Assembly (NCBI GenBank): GCA_963830715.1
Contig: CAWHNS010000024.1
Location: forward strand, 186,001 to 250,000
Direction: 5' to 3'
Length of the DNA stretch: 64,000 nucleotides
Source of the DNA: CAVVMA01 sp963830715
GTDB lineage: Bacteria; Desulfobacterota; Binatia; Binatales; Binataceae
The position numbers and the translations under genes are program-made. Of the stretch, positions 9,195 through 20,087 are shown piece after piece. Every line of letters begins with the position of its first letter. Positions within the stretch are counted from its first letter, which is position 1. The notes beneath the pieces are model-generated. The model did not search any database, was not told the DNA's origin, and saw only the letters and a program-made list of their open reading frames with translations.

Positions 9195-9581
9195 TCACGA
9201 GTTCTGCGTAAGACTCACCACGTTCCCGTCGAAATCGTAGTAGCGTGAGGTAGCGCCCCACGGCTCGGATCGGGGAGCGTGAATCAAGGTCGCGCCTGCA
9301 AGTAGAGCTCTGGCGTGAGCAGCGCCTATGTCATCGACGCCAAAAGCGATCTGAGCGCCGACCGTCCGTTCTTTGCCCTTGGCCTGGTAAAGCGCGAAGT
9401 GGAGGAAAGCGCCCATCGTCCACGACAGCGCAGAATGTTTCCCGCCGATCCAACGATCATCGGTGCGGTGCTCATCGGGCATCTCAAGCTCAAGCCCGAA
9501 CCCGTCCCGATAGAGCGCTACCGATCGGTCTAAATCGGCTACTTCCAGAACTACCGTGATAAGCCTGTTCTTGTCGGCCAT
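9195..9581 (-). CDS. VOC-superfamily protein
   Basis: A 128-residue protein from ATG 9581, with one VOC domain: ITVVLEVADLDRSVALYRDG at the start and IAFGVDDIGAAHARALLAGA in the second module, ending SRYYDFDGNVVSLTQ. The start lies six bases after the nitroreductase stop, so the two genes form an operon. It is unrelated in detail to the VOC protein at 1390. Substrate unknown. Confidence 0.82.
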   Translation of the reverse strand: MADKNRLITVVLEVADLDRSVALYRDGFGLELEMPDEHRTDDRWIGGKHSALSWTMGAFLHFALYQAKGKERTVGAQIAFGVDDIGAAHARALLAGATLIHAPRSEPWGATSRYYDFDGNVVSLTQNS

Positions 9582-9587
9582 GATGAT

Positions 9588-10251
9588 CTACGACAGCGGC
9601 TTTCCCCACGAGTCGAGGAACGTCATCTCTCCGACCGGACGCCGGATAAGCGGGCCGTGTCCGCGCCCGACCGGATAGCCGATCGGTATCGCCGCGGCGG
9701 TGCCCCAGGGCTCGGGAATCGAGAAGGAGCTCTCTGACTTCGGGCTCGCGTTCGCAGAGCAGCGTCGTCAGCACGCATCCGAGTGCCTCAGCGCGGCACG
9801 CAAGCAGCAGATTTTCGACCGCGGGATATACGGAGGCACCGCCGACGATCGATACTCGCCCGAGTTTCGCGTCGGTGACGGCCATCTCCGCCGGGTTGAA
9901 GCAGATCACGGCGATGACCGGCGTTTCGTGGAAATGCTCGGCCAGGTAGTCGCCCGCGTCAAGCGTGCGCTCGGTCCTCTTGCGCGCGGCTTCGTCGGCC
10001 AGTCCGGCCGCCATTTTGCGATAGAATTTCGCGAACACCGCCCATCGTTCGGCGTACAAGGCGCCGAGCCGCTTCTTCGGCTCGCGTTCCTTCACCGCGA
10101 TTATCCGCCAGGGCTGGCGATTTCCACCGGTCGGCGCCCACGTAGCCGCCTCCATTACGCGGCGGAGAACGGCGTCCGGGATCGGGTCGGGCCGCAGCCG
10201 CCTGACCGCCCGCAACGTACGCATCGCCTCGTAGATCCCTATTTCAGCCAT
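9588..10251 (-). CDS. Nitroreductase-family FMN oxidoreductase, one frameshift
   Basis: Starts at ATG 10251 (MAEIGIYEAMRTLRAVRR). The N-terminal RAVRRLRPDPIP and APTGGNRQPWRI motifs bind FMN in this family. The middle part GASVYPAVENLLLACRAEALG matches the dimer helix. The frame breaks near 9722, after VRELL, and continues as SIPEPWGTAAAIPIGYPVG to a stop at 9588, so the true length is about 221 residues. Family members reduce nitro compounds, quinones or deiodinate substrates with NAD(P)H. The actual substrate is unknown. The VOC gene follows six bases downstream. Confidence 0.87.
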
Positions 10252-10393
10252 GGCTGCTCCTTATCAGAGGGCGTCACTCTTCTGTCCGTCATTCTCCGGG
10301 CGCGCCCGGAATTCTACAGCGGCGGCGCCATCGCCGCCATCCGACAGGTACTTGCCCGGCGCATCCTGGCAGACTGGGCTTGGTTCTGGCACG

Positions 10394-11161
10394 ATGCTTC
10401 GGGACGTGAATCGAGAGAGCGCGTTCTCTTACACCTGCAACGCTTGCGGGCTCTGCTGTCATGGCAAAGTCATCACGCTCTCGCCCTACGATCTGCTTCG
10501 CATGGCGCGCGCTTGTGGAATCACGACCGGAGAGGCGATCCGCCGATTCACGATACGCCGCGGGTCGATTCTGAAGTTCAACGCCGCCAACGCGTGCGTC
10601 GCACTCGCGGGATTGCGATGCTCGCTTCATACGGGGCGTCCGCTCGCGTGCCGCCTCTACCCGCTGGGACTGGAGCGCGCGAGCGGCGCGGAGCGCTTCG
10701 TCCGGCTCGGTGCGGCCGCCGGTTCGGCGGGAGTCTATGGCGAGACGGCTACGATCGGCGCTTTCCTGGCCGAGCAGGAGACCGCGCCGTATCTCGCCGC
10801 GATCGAGCGCTACGCGACGCTCCTGCCGAAGTTGCGCGCGCGCGTCGCGGCGCTCGTGGACTTCGAAAGGATCGAACCGCGAGAGTTCTGGCGCATAGCC
10901 GTGCGCGAAGCGACTGCCGAATCCGGCTTCGATCCTAATCCGCTGATCGACGCGCTCTTCGACCTGGATTCGTTTGGCTGCGGAGGCGGAGGCGAAGAGC
11001 GTGCAATCGCGGCGCATCTTCGCGCGATCGAGGAGATGGCGCTTCAGGAGCGCGAAGCGATCGCGATCGCCGCGGCCGCGGTGATGCTCGCGATAAGCCT
11101 GGGCTACTCGCCCGCCGACGCGATCGAGGAGGCGGAGCAGAGCTCCGCGCACTCGAAGTAG
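10394..11161 (+). CDS. YkgJ-type Cys-cluster protein
   Basis: About 255 residues from ATG 10394. Longer upstream in-frame starts exist but their translation is low complexity and does not look like the family. The CNACGLCCHG motif near residue 14 and the later Cys-containing stretch LRCSLHTGRPLACRLYPLG form the C-x2-C-x2-CC plus C...RP..C pattern of the YkgJ/UPF0153 family, thought to bind a metal or an Fe-S cluster. The C-terminal 110 residues are helical and specific to this protein. The role is not established in the family. It is divergent from the nitroreductase gene and stands alone. Confidence 0.8.
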   Translation: MLRDVNRESAFSYTCNACGLCCHGKVITLSPYDLLRMARACGITTGEAIRRFTIRRGSILKFNAANACVALAGLRCSLHTGRPLACRLYPLGLERASGAERFVRLGAAAGSAGVYGETATIGAFLAEQETAPYLAAIERYATLLPKLRARVAALVDFERIEPREFWRIAVREATAESGFDPNPLIDALFDLDSFGCGGGGEERAIAAHLRAIEEMALQEREAIAIAAAAVMLAISLGYSPADAIEEAEQSSAHSK

Positions 11162-11235
11162 ATTGGCTATAGCGGGATGGGCCCCAGTCTACTACAAATG
11201 TGGAACTTATCGCGTTCCGTCAGTGGTCACTTCTC

Positions 11236-14200
11236 ATGATGAATGCCAGATCTCGCGCGACAATCACGGATCGAACGAGAAGGATTGCCGGCCGCGTTGG
11301 GCACGCCTTGCGGACTATCGGCGGAGCGATTCCGGCGACGATCCTCGCGCTGCTGATTTCGCCCCGCCTCGCAATCGGCTCCCGTGCACGACCTCGATCT
11401 TTGGCCCCGATGATCCCGATTACGCGCCGGCGGAACGCAATCCCGGTCCCGGCGCGAGCTTCAACAGCGAGCAGTGGTACCTGTTCGATTGCCTTCCGCA
11501 GAGCGCTCCGAGCGCTACCGATCCCGAGGGTTCGTCGGGGATGTTTTTCAATCGGGCCTGGCAGAAATTCGGCTACGGACGGAAGGATCTGATCGTGGCC
11601 TATATCGAGGGCGGCATCAACTGGCGGCTCTCCGACACAATTGACCTGCGGCGCAAGGCGTATCTCAACTGCGGCGAGTTGCCGGCCCCCGAAAAAGCGG
11701 ACGGCTCGACGGTCGCGGGAAAGTCGCCGCACTGCCTCGAACCGGACAAGTTGTACGACCTCGACGGCGATGGCTCGTTGACCCCCGATGACTACAGAAA
11801 CGATCCGCGCGTCCATACGCCGTACCTCCATCCGGCGCTTGGCGGCCCGACCAGCGAAGATCTGATCGTCGCTTTCAGCGACGGCAAGGACAACGATCAC
11901 AACGGCTACGTTGACGATATTTCCGGCTGGAATTTCCATCGCGACACCAACGATCCACAAACCGACAACAGCGCCTACGGCCATCCTGACGGCGAGTCCC
12001 GCCAGTTCGTCGCCGAAGCCAACAACGGCATTCTCGGCACGGGCGTATGCCCCAACTGCCGGCTCTTGAGCATCAAGGCTGGCGACGAGGCGATCGATCG
12101 CGGCGATCGCGTCGCGGAGGCGATCGCGTTCGCGGCCGATTCGGGCGCGAAGGTGATCGACGTGACGGTGGCCTCGATCGCGCAATCGCCTGTGATCGCG
12201 GGCGCCGCGGAATACGCCTATCGGCACGGTTCGGTCCTGGTATGGGCCAGCAACGATTTCGATTCCGCCGACCATACCGACGGGATGCGGCTGGCGCACG
12301 TCTGGCCGGGCAATTCGCTGGTCTCCGATCAGTCGGGGCAGGGCACTGCCGCCAACGCGCAGACTTTCCGATCGCGTTCGACTTTTACCTCGTTCGGGCC
12401 GCACGCGCTGTTCAGCGTGCCGAACAACGACGGCTCGACCTCGACCGGCACGCCCACGACCGACCGGGGTGGCCGCGATGGTGGTCGGCGAGGGGATGGA
12501 CGCGGCGGAAAAGGGCGAGATAAACGGGCCGCTGACGCCCAACGAGGTCGAGCAGGTCGTGCGCGCCACCGTGTCGCCAATCAACTACCAGCCTTGCAAT
12601 GGATGCTTTGCGGGCGAGCCGGGCGCCGAGTTCAATATCCAGTACGGCTACGGACGGCCCAACGTGATCAAGGCGATGAATGCCGTTGCGACGAACCAGA
12701 TTCCACCGATCGCGGATATCCAGTCGCCTGATTGGTATGTCGAGATCGATCCCACGGCCGCGAAATCTCTTCCGGTGACCTTCGTCGTCGCTGCGCCGCG
12801 TTCATCTTCCTATAAGTGGCAACTCGAATACGGGCTTGGGCCGCAACCGCTGGACGGCGCTTTCCACGGCTTCGCCTCCGGATCCGGCAGTTCCGCGCAT
12901 ACCGTTACCGCGAGTCTTGACCTGTCGAGGATTCCCTCATCGTTCTGGTCGGGCGCGTATCAAGCGCCGACCGCGGACCGGCTCGCGATCGAGCGATACG
13001 ACGTGACGCTTCGCCTGGTAGTCACCGACAACCGCGGATTGGTCGGCAAAGATCGTCGCGTTTTCGATCTCCGCCACGATACCAGCGAGCGCTTCGGCTT
13101 CCCGAAGAACCTCGGCGCCTCGCTCGAAGTCGGCGCGACGATGGCTGATATCGAGGGCCGCGGCGTCCTGGATACGATCGTGGGCGGCTCGGATGGAACA
13201 GTGCACGCGATTCGTCCCAACGGCAGCGAGGCGCCAGGCTTTCCGGTGCTCACCAGGTTGGCCCGCGGCGTGGACCCGAGCTATCCGTTCAACTATCTGA
13301 AAGCGCAATCGTGGAGCTCGAACGGGATTCCGTTTCCGCACGACGCGATTTCCGGGCCGCTCGCGGTCGGCGACCTCGACCATAACGGCGCGCTGGAGAT
13401 CGTCGCGACTTCCAGCGACGGATTTGTGTATGTGTGGAACGGGCAGGGCGGCTTGCGCGGTGGTTTTCCGGTCTCCACGGATCGCAAGTACCAGCGTCAA
13501 TCGGTCCCGCCCCCGGATACTGCGTATTCGACCAATCCGATGACCGGACAGTTCGGCGGCGCCGCCCTCGGCGATCTGGAAGGCAAGGGGCAGCTGGATA
13601 TCGTGATGGCCGGATGGGACGGGCGAATCTACGCCTGGCGCCCGGACGGATCGCCGCTGCCCGGATGGCCGGTTGATGCCGCCGACCTTCCCAGCTCCTC
13701 GATTCCCTCCGGCGAAATCTTCGCGCGCGATTACAAAATCGCGACTACTCCGACCCTGATCGATGTCAACGGGGACGGCCGTCCCGACGTGGTGATCGGT
13801 CTCCAGGACACGGCCTTTCCGAGCGGCGGGACCCCGGTGACCGGGTTCCTTGCGGGATTCTCCTCGGACGGTTCGATGCTGGCGAATTTCCCGGTGCAGT
13901 TGGATGCGGAGGCTCAGGGTTATGGCACCGCGACGGATCTCGTCACCGAAGGCGTGCAGACTCCGGCGGCCCTGAATCTGCTCGGCCAGCCCACCTTAAT
14001 AGCCAATCCGGATCTCTTTTTTAATTATACGGTTGATTTGCCGACCGGGATCGCGAGCGTCAACGTGCCGGCCGATGTAGGCAGTTCGGGACCTCTCGAG
14101 CCTGCCACCGCCGTGATCCAATTCACGACCTCCGCGTCGATCGGAAACCTGATCGGCGGGCCGACACCCCAGTTCGTTCAGGCTGGAACGGCCGCGGGCG

Positions 14201-14949
14201 ACATCATAACAGGTCTCGAGACTACGCCGGGTCTTGGTATCGAGCTTCGTTCATTCATCTCGGTCTGGGATGCGGCCACGGGAGACAATCTCGCGCAGTA
14301 TACGCAGATGCTTCAGGGGCTGCCGTTTTTCACCGCGCCCGCAATCGCGGACGTGAGCGGTGACGGGATTCCGGACATCGTAACGGCCACCGATTCCGCC
14401 GCGCTTCATGGGTTCGACGGCAAGACCGGACAACCGCTCAGCGGATGGCCCAAATGGACCGGCGGATTCGTGCTCAGTGCGCCTGCGGTCGGCGATCTCA
14501 CAGGCTCGGGTACGGTGGACGTCGCTGTCACTACGCGCGAGGGATATCTGCATCTCTTCCGCACGCCCGGCCGCAGCTCGGCAAATCACGAAGCCTGGCA
14601 TTGGCATCAGAACGACCGCAATACCGGTCTCTACGGCGAAGACACCCGGCCGCCTTCGGCCATCAGCGACCTGAGCGTCACGCGCTCGGGCAGCACCGAC
14701 ACCCTGAAATTCACCGCGGTCGGAGACGATTGGAAATCCGGACAGGCCGCGGCTTACCAGGTCTTCGCGGCCTCGAACCCGATTACGCAGAGCACCCTGG
14801 CGTCCGCGACGCAGATCGCGGTGAGCAGCAAGCCCAAGCCGGCGGGCTCGGCGGAATCAATCGCAGTGCCGCACCGGGCGGGCTTGAGCTTCTATGCCAT
14901 ACGCGCGATCGACGCAGCGGGAAATATCGGGCCAATCAGGGTGCGTTGA
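11236..14949 (+). CDS. Large secreted subtilase-like protein with FG-GAP-type repeats, two frameshifts
   Basis: About 1,237 residues. The start is ambiguous (GTG 11200, ATG 11236 or 11239), and I use 11236. Residues 1-50 are a long signal peptide with IPATILALLI. The frame shifts near 11375 and again near 12460. Residues about 110-430 resemble a subtilisin fold: LIVAYIEGGINW sits where the catalytic Asp loop belongs, SAYGHPDGESRQF where the His loop belongs, and STGTPTT...GVAAMVV where the Ser loop belongs. Asp is replaced by Glu and the expected GTS reads GTP, although the latter lies on a frameshift. A DLDGDGSLTPDDY segment looks calcium-binding. From residue 640, repeats such as VGDLDHNGALEIVATSSDG, VNGDGRPDVVIG and VSGDGIPDIVTA form an integrin-like beta-propeller. 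A fibronectin-like domain ends the protein. Confidence 0.75.
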
Positions 14950-14981
14950 GAAGACAGCCACCGCCGACTGCATCCGCACTA

Positions 14982-16621
14982 CTATTCGACGACGGCGAGG
15001 CCCACCTTTCCCTCGCAAAGCACCAGGCGGAGACCAACTCGCGGAGCGGCTTCCTGCAAGGTTCCTAACCTCTTGCCGTACGCGTACACCAGTAGATTGT
15101 CGCAACGTTCGGCCAGCCGTTTCCTCAAGCGCGCGGCAGCCTCCGGACCGGACTCGACCAACCTGGAGGAAGACACGATCACGAGCGCGTAGCGGCGATC
15201 GCACGACCAAATCCAGTCGTTGTCCAGGATACTGCCGCATCGAAAGTTCTCGCGGAACGAAGGAAGGAGTAGATGGGCATGGCCGATTCGGTCTTCTCTG
15301 GTGTCTACTCCGAACGGAATGATCCGGTCGTTGCCGCGGTGGATCTTCTGCAGCAGCGCGCCATTGCCGCACCCAAGATCGATCACGTTGCCGGCGCGAT
15401 TGTCGATCACCTGAAGCGCGAGTTTCACTATCGGCGCATGAGCCTCGGCCAGTTCGGATGGGGAGTCGAACTCGTTGTCGGTCGCATACCACGGCGGAAA
15501 CACGGCCGGAGCGCTCCGGCTGGCACGCCTTGGGCTGATCATTCTGCGTGGATCCGACCATAGAGCCAGCAGGCGATCGACCTGTGCCTTCAACGAGAAT
15601 TTCCGCTCGGCGCGTCGCCGCGCGGCGATTCCCATTTGCGCGGCGAGGTCCGGGTTCGTGAGAAGCCGCTGGAGCGCATCGGCAAGCGATTTCGCATCGC
15701 CCGGCGGCGCCAGCAAACCGGTGACTCCGTCCTCGATCAGTTCCGGAACGCCGCCCACCGGGTCGCGACCGCCGGCACCCCGCACGCCGCCGCTTCCATC
15801 AGGCTGACGGGCATGCCCTCGCTGTCACTCGATAGCGCCGCCACCGATGCGCTTTGCCACCGGGCCAGCACTTGGCTCTGCGGAAGATAGCCCGTCAACT
15901 CGACCGACTGCTCCAGGTCTAGTTGCCGACGAGCCGTTTCCACGCCGGCGCGGTCGGGACCGTCACCCACCAGAACGCATCGAAATCGCACTCCGCGTTC
16001 GCGGAGAGCCGCGCACGCGTGCATCAGAACGCGGAGATTCTTGATTCGGGCATAGCGGGCTACGCACACGATCAGCGGGGCTTCGCTCGCCGACGCCTTT
16101 TCGACGTGGGATTTTTCTGCGAGCGGCCGGAACCGGTCAATGTCCACTCCGCAGGAGATCACTTCGATGCGTTCGCGCGGAACGCCGAAGTTCCCGACGA
16201 TATAGCGCGCGTTTGCCTCGGAAACTGTGATGAGCGCCGACGCCGCGGCGGCTCGCTCGGGAAAGTCGGGCGGCGCCATACGATAGATGTCGCGGCCGTG
16301 AGCGGTAAACGTAAAGGGCAGGTCGAACCGTTCGGCCAGCGCACGCGCCTCCCCTGCCGGGCCGATCGCAAAGTGTGCGTGCAGAAGGTCCGGCCTGAAT
16401 TCGTCCACCACGCCCGGGAAGTTCGCGCGGCCGAAGACGGTGAGATCCTCCAGTCCGGCCCGAGCGATGAATTCGTGACGTAGTTGCTCGCCCGGCTCTC
16501 TCAGAGAAAGGATGCGGACCTCTATTCCGCGCCGCCGCAGCTCGACCAGTTCCGAAGCGATGAACGTTTCGGAAATCTTCGGAAAGACATCTACAACGTA
16601 CGCGATTCGGCGCGCGCTCAT
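14982..16621 (-). CDS. GT4 glycosyltransferase fused to a SAM methyltransferase, one frameshift
   Basis: Starts at ATG 16621, overlapping the stop of the radical SAM gene by ATGA. Residues 1-370 are a GT-B retaining glycosyltransferase of family 4: RIAYVVDVFPKISETFIASE, the AHGRDIYR loop, VGDGPDRAGVE, and SSDSEGMPVSLMEAAACGVP with the donor-binding Glu. The frame breaks near 15765, inside the next motif (VAT / VGGVPELIEDGVTGLL). The protein continues without a stop into PPWYATDNEFDSPSELAEAH and a Rossmann methyltransferase motif, NVIDLGCGNGALLQKI, ending LCEGKVGLAVVE. Either it is a true fusion of about 546 residues, or a second undetected indel removed a stop before an internal ATG at about 15550. 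It is the last gene of a four-gene operon. Confidence 0.75.
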
Positions 16622-17988
16622 CGATCGGGGTGCGAAGGCCCGCTCCGCTTCGCGAGCGCCGCCTGCTGGCGCGAGGCAAGCCAGTCGCGGGTCGCCGGCG
16701 GGTAAAACGCGAGCATCACGAGGTCGTAGACCAGCGCTCCGAGTTCCGTCAGCGCGAGCCGCTCGGCGCCGTCCACTATCAGCCCCTCGCCGATTAGAAT
16801 CCGTAGCACATCTCCGAAGTCATCCTCGATCGGATGGCCGAAGATTTTCACGTACTCCGAGCGGTCGAGCGGCGCGCCATCGCCGAGCCAGCCGGCAACG
16901 TATCGGACCTTGAGCTCCTGGTCTCCGAGCCGGAAAGTCTCCTCTACGGGGCTCCGTTGCGCCTCCACGCGATCCAGGTAGACGGCGAGTTCGGGATGGT
17001 TGCGATAGACCGTCCGGCCCATGCGCGAGCGGGCGCTGAGTCCGATGCCGAGCTGGTCGCCCATCAGGCCGGGTACGCCCATCGCCTCGGCGCCGGCGGC
17101 CCCCTGCGATGCGCGCCGGAAGGCATACCAGCGCGTCTGAACGAAACCGAGATCATCCGCAGTCTGCTTGATGATCGCGCGCCATCGCGCAAGCCGAAAG
17201 AGATCGAGTCGTTCGCCCTCGCGCAACAAGCCGGCAACCGGCGTGCGCTCGTTCATCCGCAGATTGTAGACCGTGACCGAATGCACACCGATCGCGGCTA
17301 CGGCTCGAAAGGCCTCGACTAGGCCCGCTTCGCTTTGTCCGGGAAGGCCGTACATGAGATCGACGTTGACCACGCGCCCGCTCTCGACCAGGCGCCGGCA
17401 CGCCGCAATAGATTGCTCTCGATCATGAAGGCGGCGAACCGTGTTCAGGACGTCGTCGTCGATACTCTGGACACCCAGGCTCACCCGGCCGATCCCGCGA
17501 TCGCAGAGTGCCTGCACATGCTCGGGCGAGATTGATTCCGGCGAGCATTCGACAGTGTGAATCGCACCCGGCCGGTCGCGCATGCGCGCGAACACCGCCT
17601 CGAGCAGATCGTTGAGCAGCCGCGCAGGGAGCGCTGTCGGAGTGCCACCGCCGACATAGAGGCTTGCGATCTCGGTCCCCGGCTCGACCCATTCAAGCTC
17701 TCGGCTCAACGCGCGCACATAGCGCGCCATGGTCGATTCGTTGTCTCCGATTCGCTTTACGTAGAAGCAGAAGTTGCACGCGTAGTTGCAGAACGGAACG
17801 TGAACGTAGATCCCGAGCGGCCCTTTCTCGCGCCCTTCTCGCTCGGCCCCGGGGTTCGACACAAAAGCCGGGGCCGACATCGGATAGATGTTAACTGGCG
17901 CATAGGGAATCGGCAGATGGAGCGTGAATCCGAGCTTGCCGGCGACCTTTGCGAGATCGACGCCGTTTAAAGGATCGTCCGCCCTCAT
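16618..17988 (-). CDS. HemW-like radical SAM enzyme
   Basis: A 456-residue protein from ATG 17988. The radical SAM cluster motif is C-x3-C-x2-C, read as PFCNYACNFCFYVKR near residue 67. It is followed by LYVGGGTPTALP (SAM binding) and IGRVSLGVQSID, the order found in coproporphyrinogen oxidase-like HemW/HutW proteins. The C-terminal 100 residues resemble the HemN/HemW C-terminal domain (GDQELKVRYVAGWL, LTELGALVYDL). About 55 N-terminal residues precede the core and are not typical. No heme genes are near. It overlaps both neighbours by four bases, which suggests a job with the two glycosyltransferases, not heme synthesis. True substrate unknown. Confidence 0.85.
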   Translation of the reverse strand: MRADDPLNGVDLAKVAGKLGFTLHLPIPYAPVNIYPMSAPAFVSNPGAEREGREKGPLGIYVHVPFCNYACNFCFYVKRIGDNESTMARYVRALSRELEWVEPGTEIASLYVGGGTPTALPARLLNDLLEAVFARMRDRPGAIHTVECSPESISPEHVQALCDRGIGRVSLGVQSIDDDVLNTVRRLHDREQSIAACRRLVESGRVVNVDLMYGLPGQSEAGLVEAFRAVAAIGVHSVTVYNLRMNERTPVAGLLREGERLDLFRLARWRAIIKQTADDLGFVQTRWYAFRRASQGAAGAEAMGVPGLMGDQLGIGLSARSRMGRTVYRNHPELAVYLDRVEAQRSPVEETFRLGDQELKVRYVAGWLGDGAPLDRSEYVKIFGHPIEDDFGDVLRILIGEGLIVDGAERLALTELGALVYDLVMLAFYPPATRDWLASRQQAALAKRSGPSHPDR

Positions 17989-19132
17989 CGCCCGGCCGCT
18001 CTCTCGCCTGCCTCTTCGGCAGAACTATCGAGGACTCGAGCGAGTTCACCGACGATCGAATCGAGGCCGTTGGCGCCGAGCGAATCGAAGTATCGGCGTT
18101 GTGCGCTGGCGAGAGCTGTACGATCGCAGTTCGCGTAGTCGTCGAGCGCGCAAACCAATGCTCGCCGCGCCTCCGGGTCGTGCACCAGCCCCCCGACCAG
18201 GGAGCGGAGAAGCGGCACGCGCTCGGATTCCGCCATGCGTTCCATCACCGGACAGGCAGCGAGGCGATCCTGCCAATGAAAGGCTGCGGGCGCAAGTCCG
18301 ATGAGACGGAGCTTCTTCAGTATCCACCATTGGCTGTAGTTCTGCGGCGGCAGAAAGAAGATGGGCTGGCGGAGTTGGAAGCATTCGAGGGTGGTCGTCA
18401 GCCCCGGCGCGGTCAGAACAATCCTCGCGCCGGCCAGCAGCGCCAAAGCTTCATCGGGCGGCACCGATACGAAGTCGATTCGGTCACCGGCAGTGCGTGA
18501 TCTCAGGGAGTCGATACACTTCCGGCCCGCCATCATGGCCATCGGGCCGGAGAAACGCGACGCGATAGTGCTCTCTGCAACGGCCTCGATAATGAAGTCG
18601 AAGTATCCCGGGTCGATCGCGCTCAGCGGCGAATCGCAACCGCCGAGATGGATCACGATTCCAGATCGCTTGCCATCAGGCGCCGCAGCCGCCTGCGCCA
18701 CGATCGGTCCCACAATTGACGCGCGGATCGGAGCTTCGGCCAGCCGTTCTCTGACCCCGAGGAAATCCTGCACCCAGTAGCGGGTCGCGGTGCGAAAGCA
18801 GTCCGGTATCCGATCGCGCATCCAGAAGAGGCTGTCAGCGACGAACGTTGGCTTGCCACGATTCTGCGCGATCGGCAGGTAGTCCTGATCCATCAGCGAG
18901 ACGACCGCCGCCGCCGAATCGATCAGGGCCGAAGCTATGGGGTTCTCCGGCGGCGCGTCGATCGCATCGTCGAATGAGCCGCTCCGCTCCGCCAGTTCCA
19001 GAGCGATGCCGGTGCCTAGAAAAACGGTGCTCGCTCCGCGCTGGCGCAAGCCAGAGGCGAGGCGGCAGACCTTTGAAGGCCAGGCCCGTAGCCGTGTGGT
19101 GCTGCGCAACAGACGATTCGCGTCGCCGCCAT
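17985..19132 (-). CDS. GT28/CGA-synthase-like glycosyltransferase, one frameshift
   Basis: Starts at ATG 19132 (MAATRIVCCAAPHGYGPGL), two bases from the stop of the binding-protein gene. The frame breaks near 19085 and continues KVCRLASGLRQRGASTVFLG. The C-terminal half has TAPGLTTTLECFQLRQPIFF and LPPQNYSQWWILKKLRLIG, a GT-B donor-binding region like family 28. From memory, the HGYGPG start and the PPQNYSQWW segment are like proteins called cytosylglucuronate (CGA) synthase-related in actinomycetes. I cannot test that, so no symbol is given. Total about 382 residues, cytosolic. Its stop overlaps the radical SAM start by four bases. Confidence 0.7.
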
Positions 19133-19133
19133 C

Positions 19134-20046
19134 TTACGGCCGGAGGACCCGAAGCGCATCACGGAGGAAGCTTAAGTCCCGATATGGGCGCGACGGCGGA
19201 TGGGGCGCGTAGCCCAGCTCGACCATGAGGTCTACGACCCGGCCCATCGCAGCCTCATTTTCCAGCGCGTGCACGTTGGGCTGGTTGACCCGAAGCGCAT
19301 CGCGAATCACGCTTGCCGCCATCCCGATATACCGCGAGCCAATCTCAGCCGATCCTTCCGGATCATCGGTGACGTCGCGCGCGCCGCGTACGAAGGCCGA
19401 CACGAAGCGGCGGACCAGGTCCGATCTGCGCTCGATCATCTGTGCGGAGGTCGTGAGCGAGCAGCCCGGCGCACCCGACCACAAGTCGCCCGTGCGGCGG
19501 ATGACATCGCCTAAGCCGAGCTGCTCCAGCATTGTCGCATACGGTTCAACCATCACTGCAGCGTCGGCTCCGCCGCCGATCAGGCAGAGGATCGTGGCGT
19601 CGCCGGAGGGAAGACGAATGCTCTCGACGTTCTGCCATCCGAGCCCGCCAGAGCCCCGCTGCGGTGAGATCTTTTATCCCGCCGCGCTGAGGGACGGCGA
19701 CCCGGCGAACGTCGTCCGGCCGCACACCGCGACGAACCACGACCGCTGCCTCGTTGCAACCCGATCCGCAGATCAATACCAGCGGCTCGCCGCGGACGCT
19801 GGCCTCCGCGACTCGCGTCCACGGCATCACGGCGAAGCCGAGCTCCGCACTGAGCAGACGATTGGGAATAAGCCAGGCCGTTGCTTCAATGGCAAGGTCG
19901 ACATCAATCGCGTTGTCGGAGAAGTAGCCGCGCTCGTAGGCGACATAGGCGGGCATCTGGCAGATGCCGCGCAGAAGAAACAGGGAGACGCGCGCCGCTC
20001 GCGTACCGTTCCCGTCCGATGGCGGAGTGCTATTCAAATCTGTCAT
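19134..20046 (-). CDS. NMT1/SsuA-like periplasmic-binding-fold protein without leader, one frameshift
   Basis: About 304 residues from ATG 20046. An upstream TTG at 20091 is less likely. The N-terminal domain has GICQMPAYVAYERGYFSDN, the ligand-binding start of NMT1/THI5-like and SsuA-type binding proteins, and VVVRRGVRPDDV later. The frame breaks near 19637, after TAAGLW, in a G run that appears to have lost two bases, and continues QNVESIRLPSGDATILCLIG to the stop at 19134. No signal peptide or lipobox is visible (MTDLNSTPPSDGNG), and no permease or ATPase gene is adjacent. A cytosolic enzyme role within this operon is therefore worth considering. It is the first gene of the four-gene operon. 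Confidence 0.72.
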
Positions 20047-20087
20047 TCGCCGACGTCGCGGAATCAAATCACAGAGACAACGCCCGG

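Noticed and set aside
11220..12584. 454-codon minus-strand frame opposite the subtilase-like gene
   Set aside because: It is a frame-shadow of a GC-rich real gene. Translation is basic and shows no motif, while the plus strand carries signal peptide, subtilase-like and FG-GAP features.
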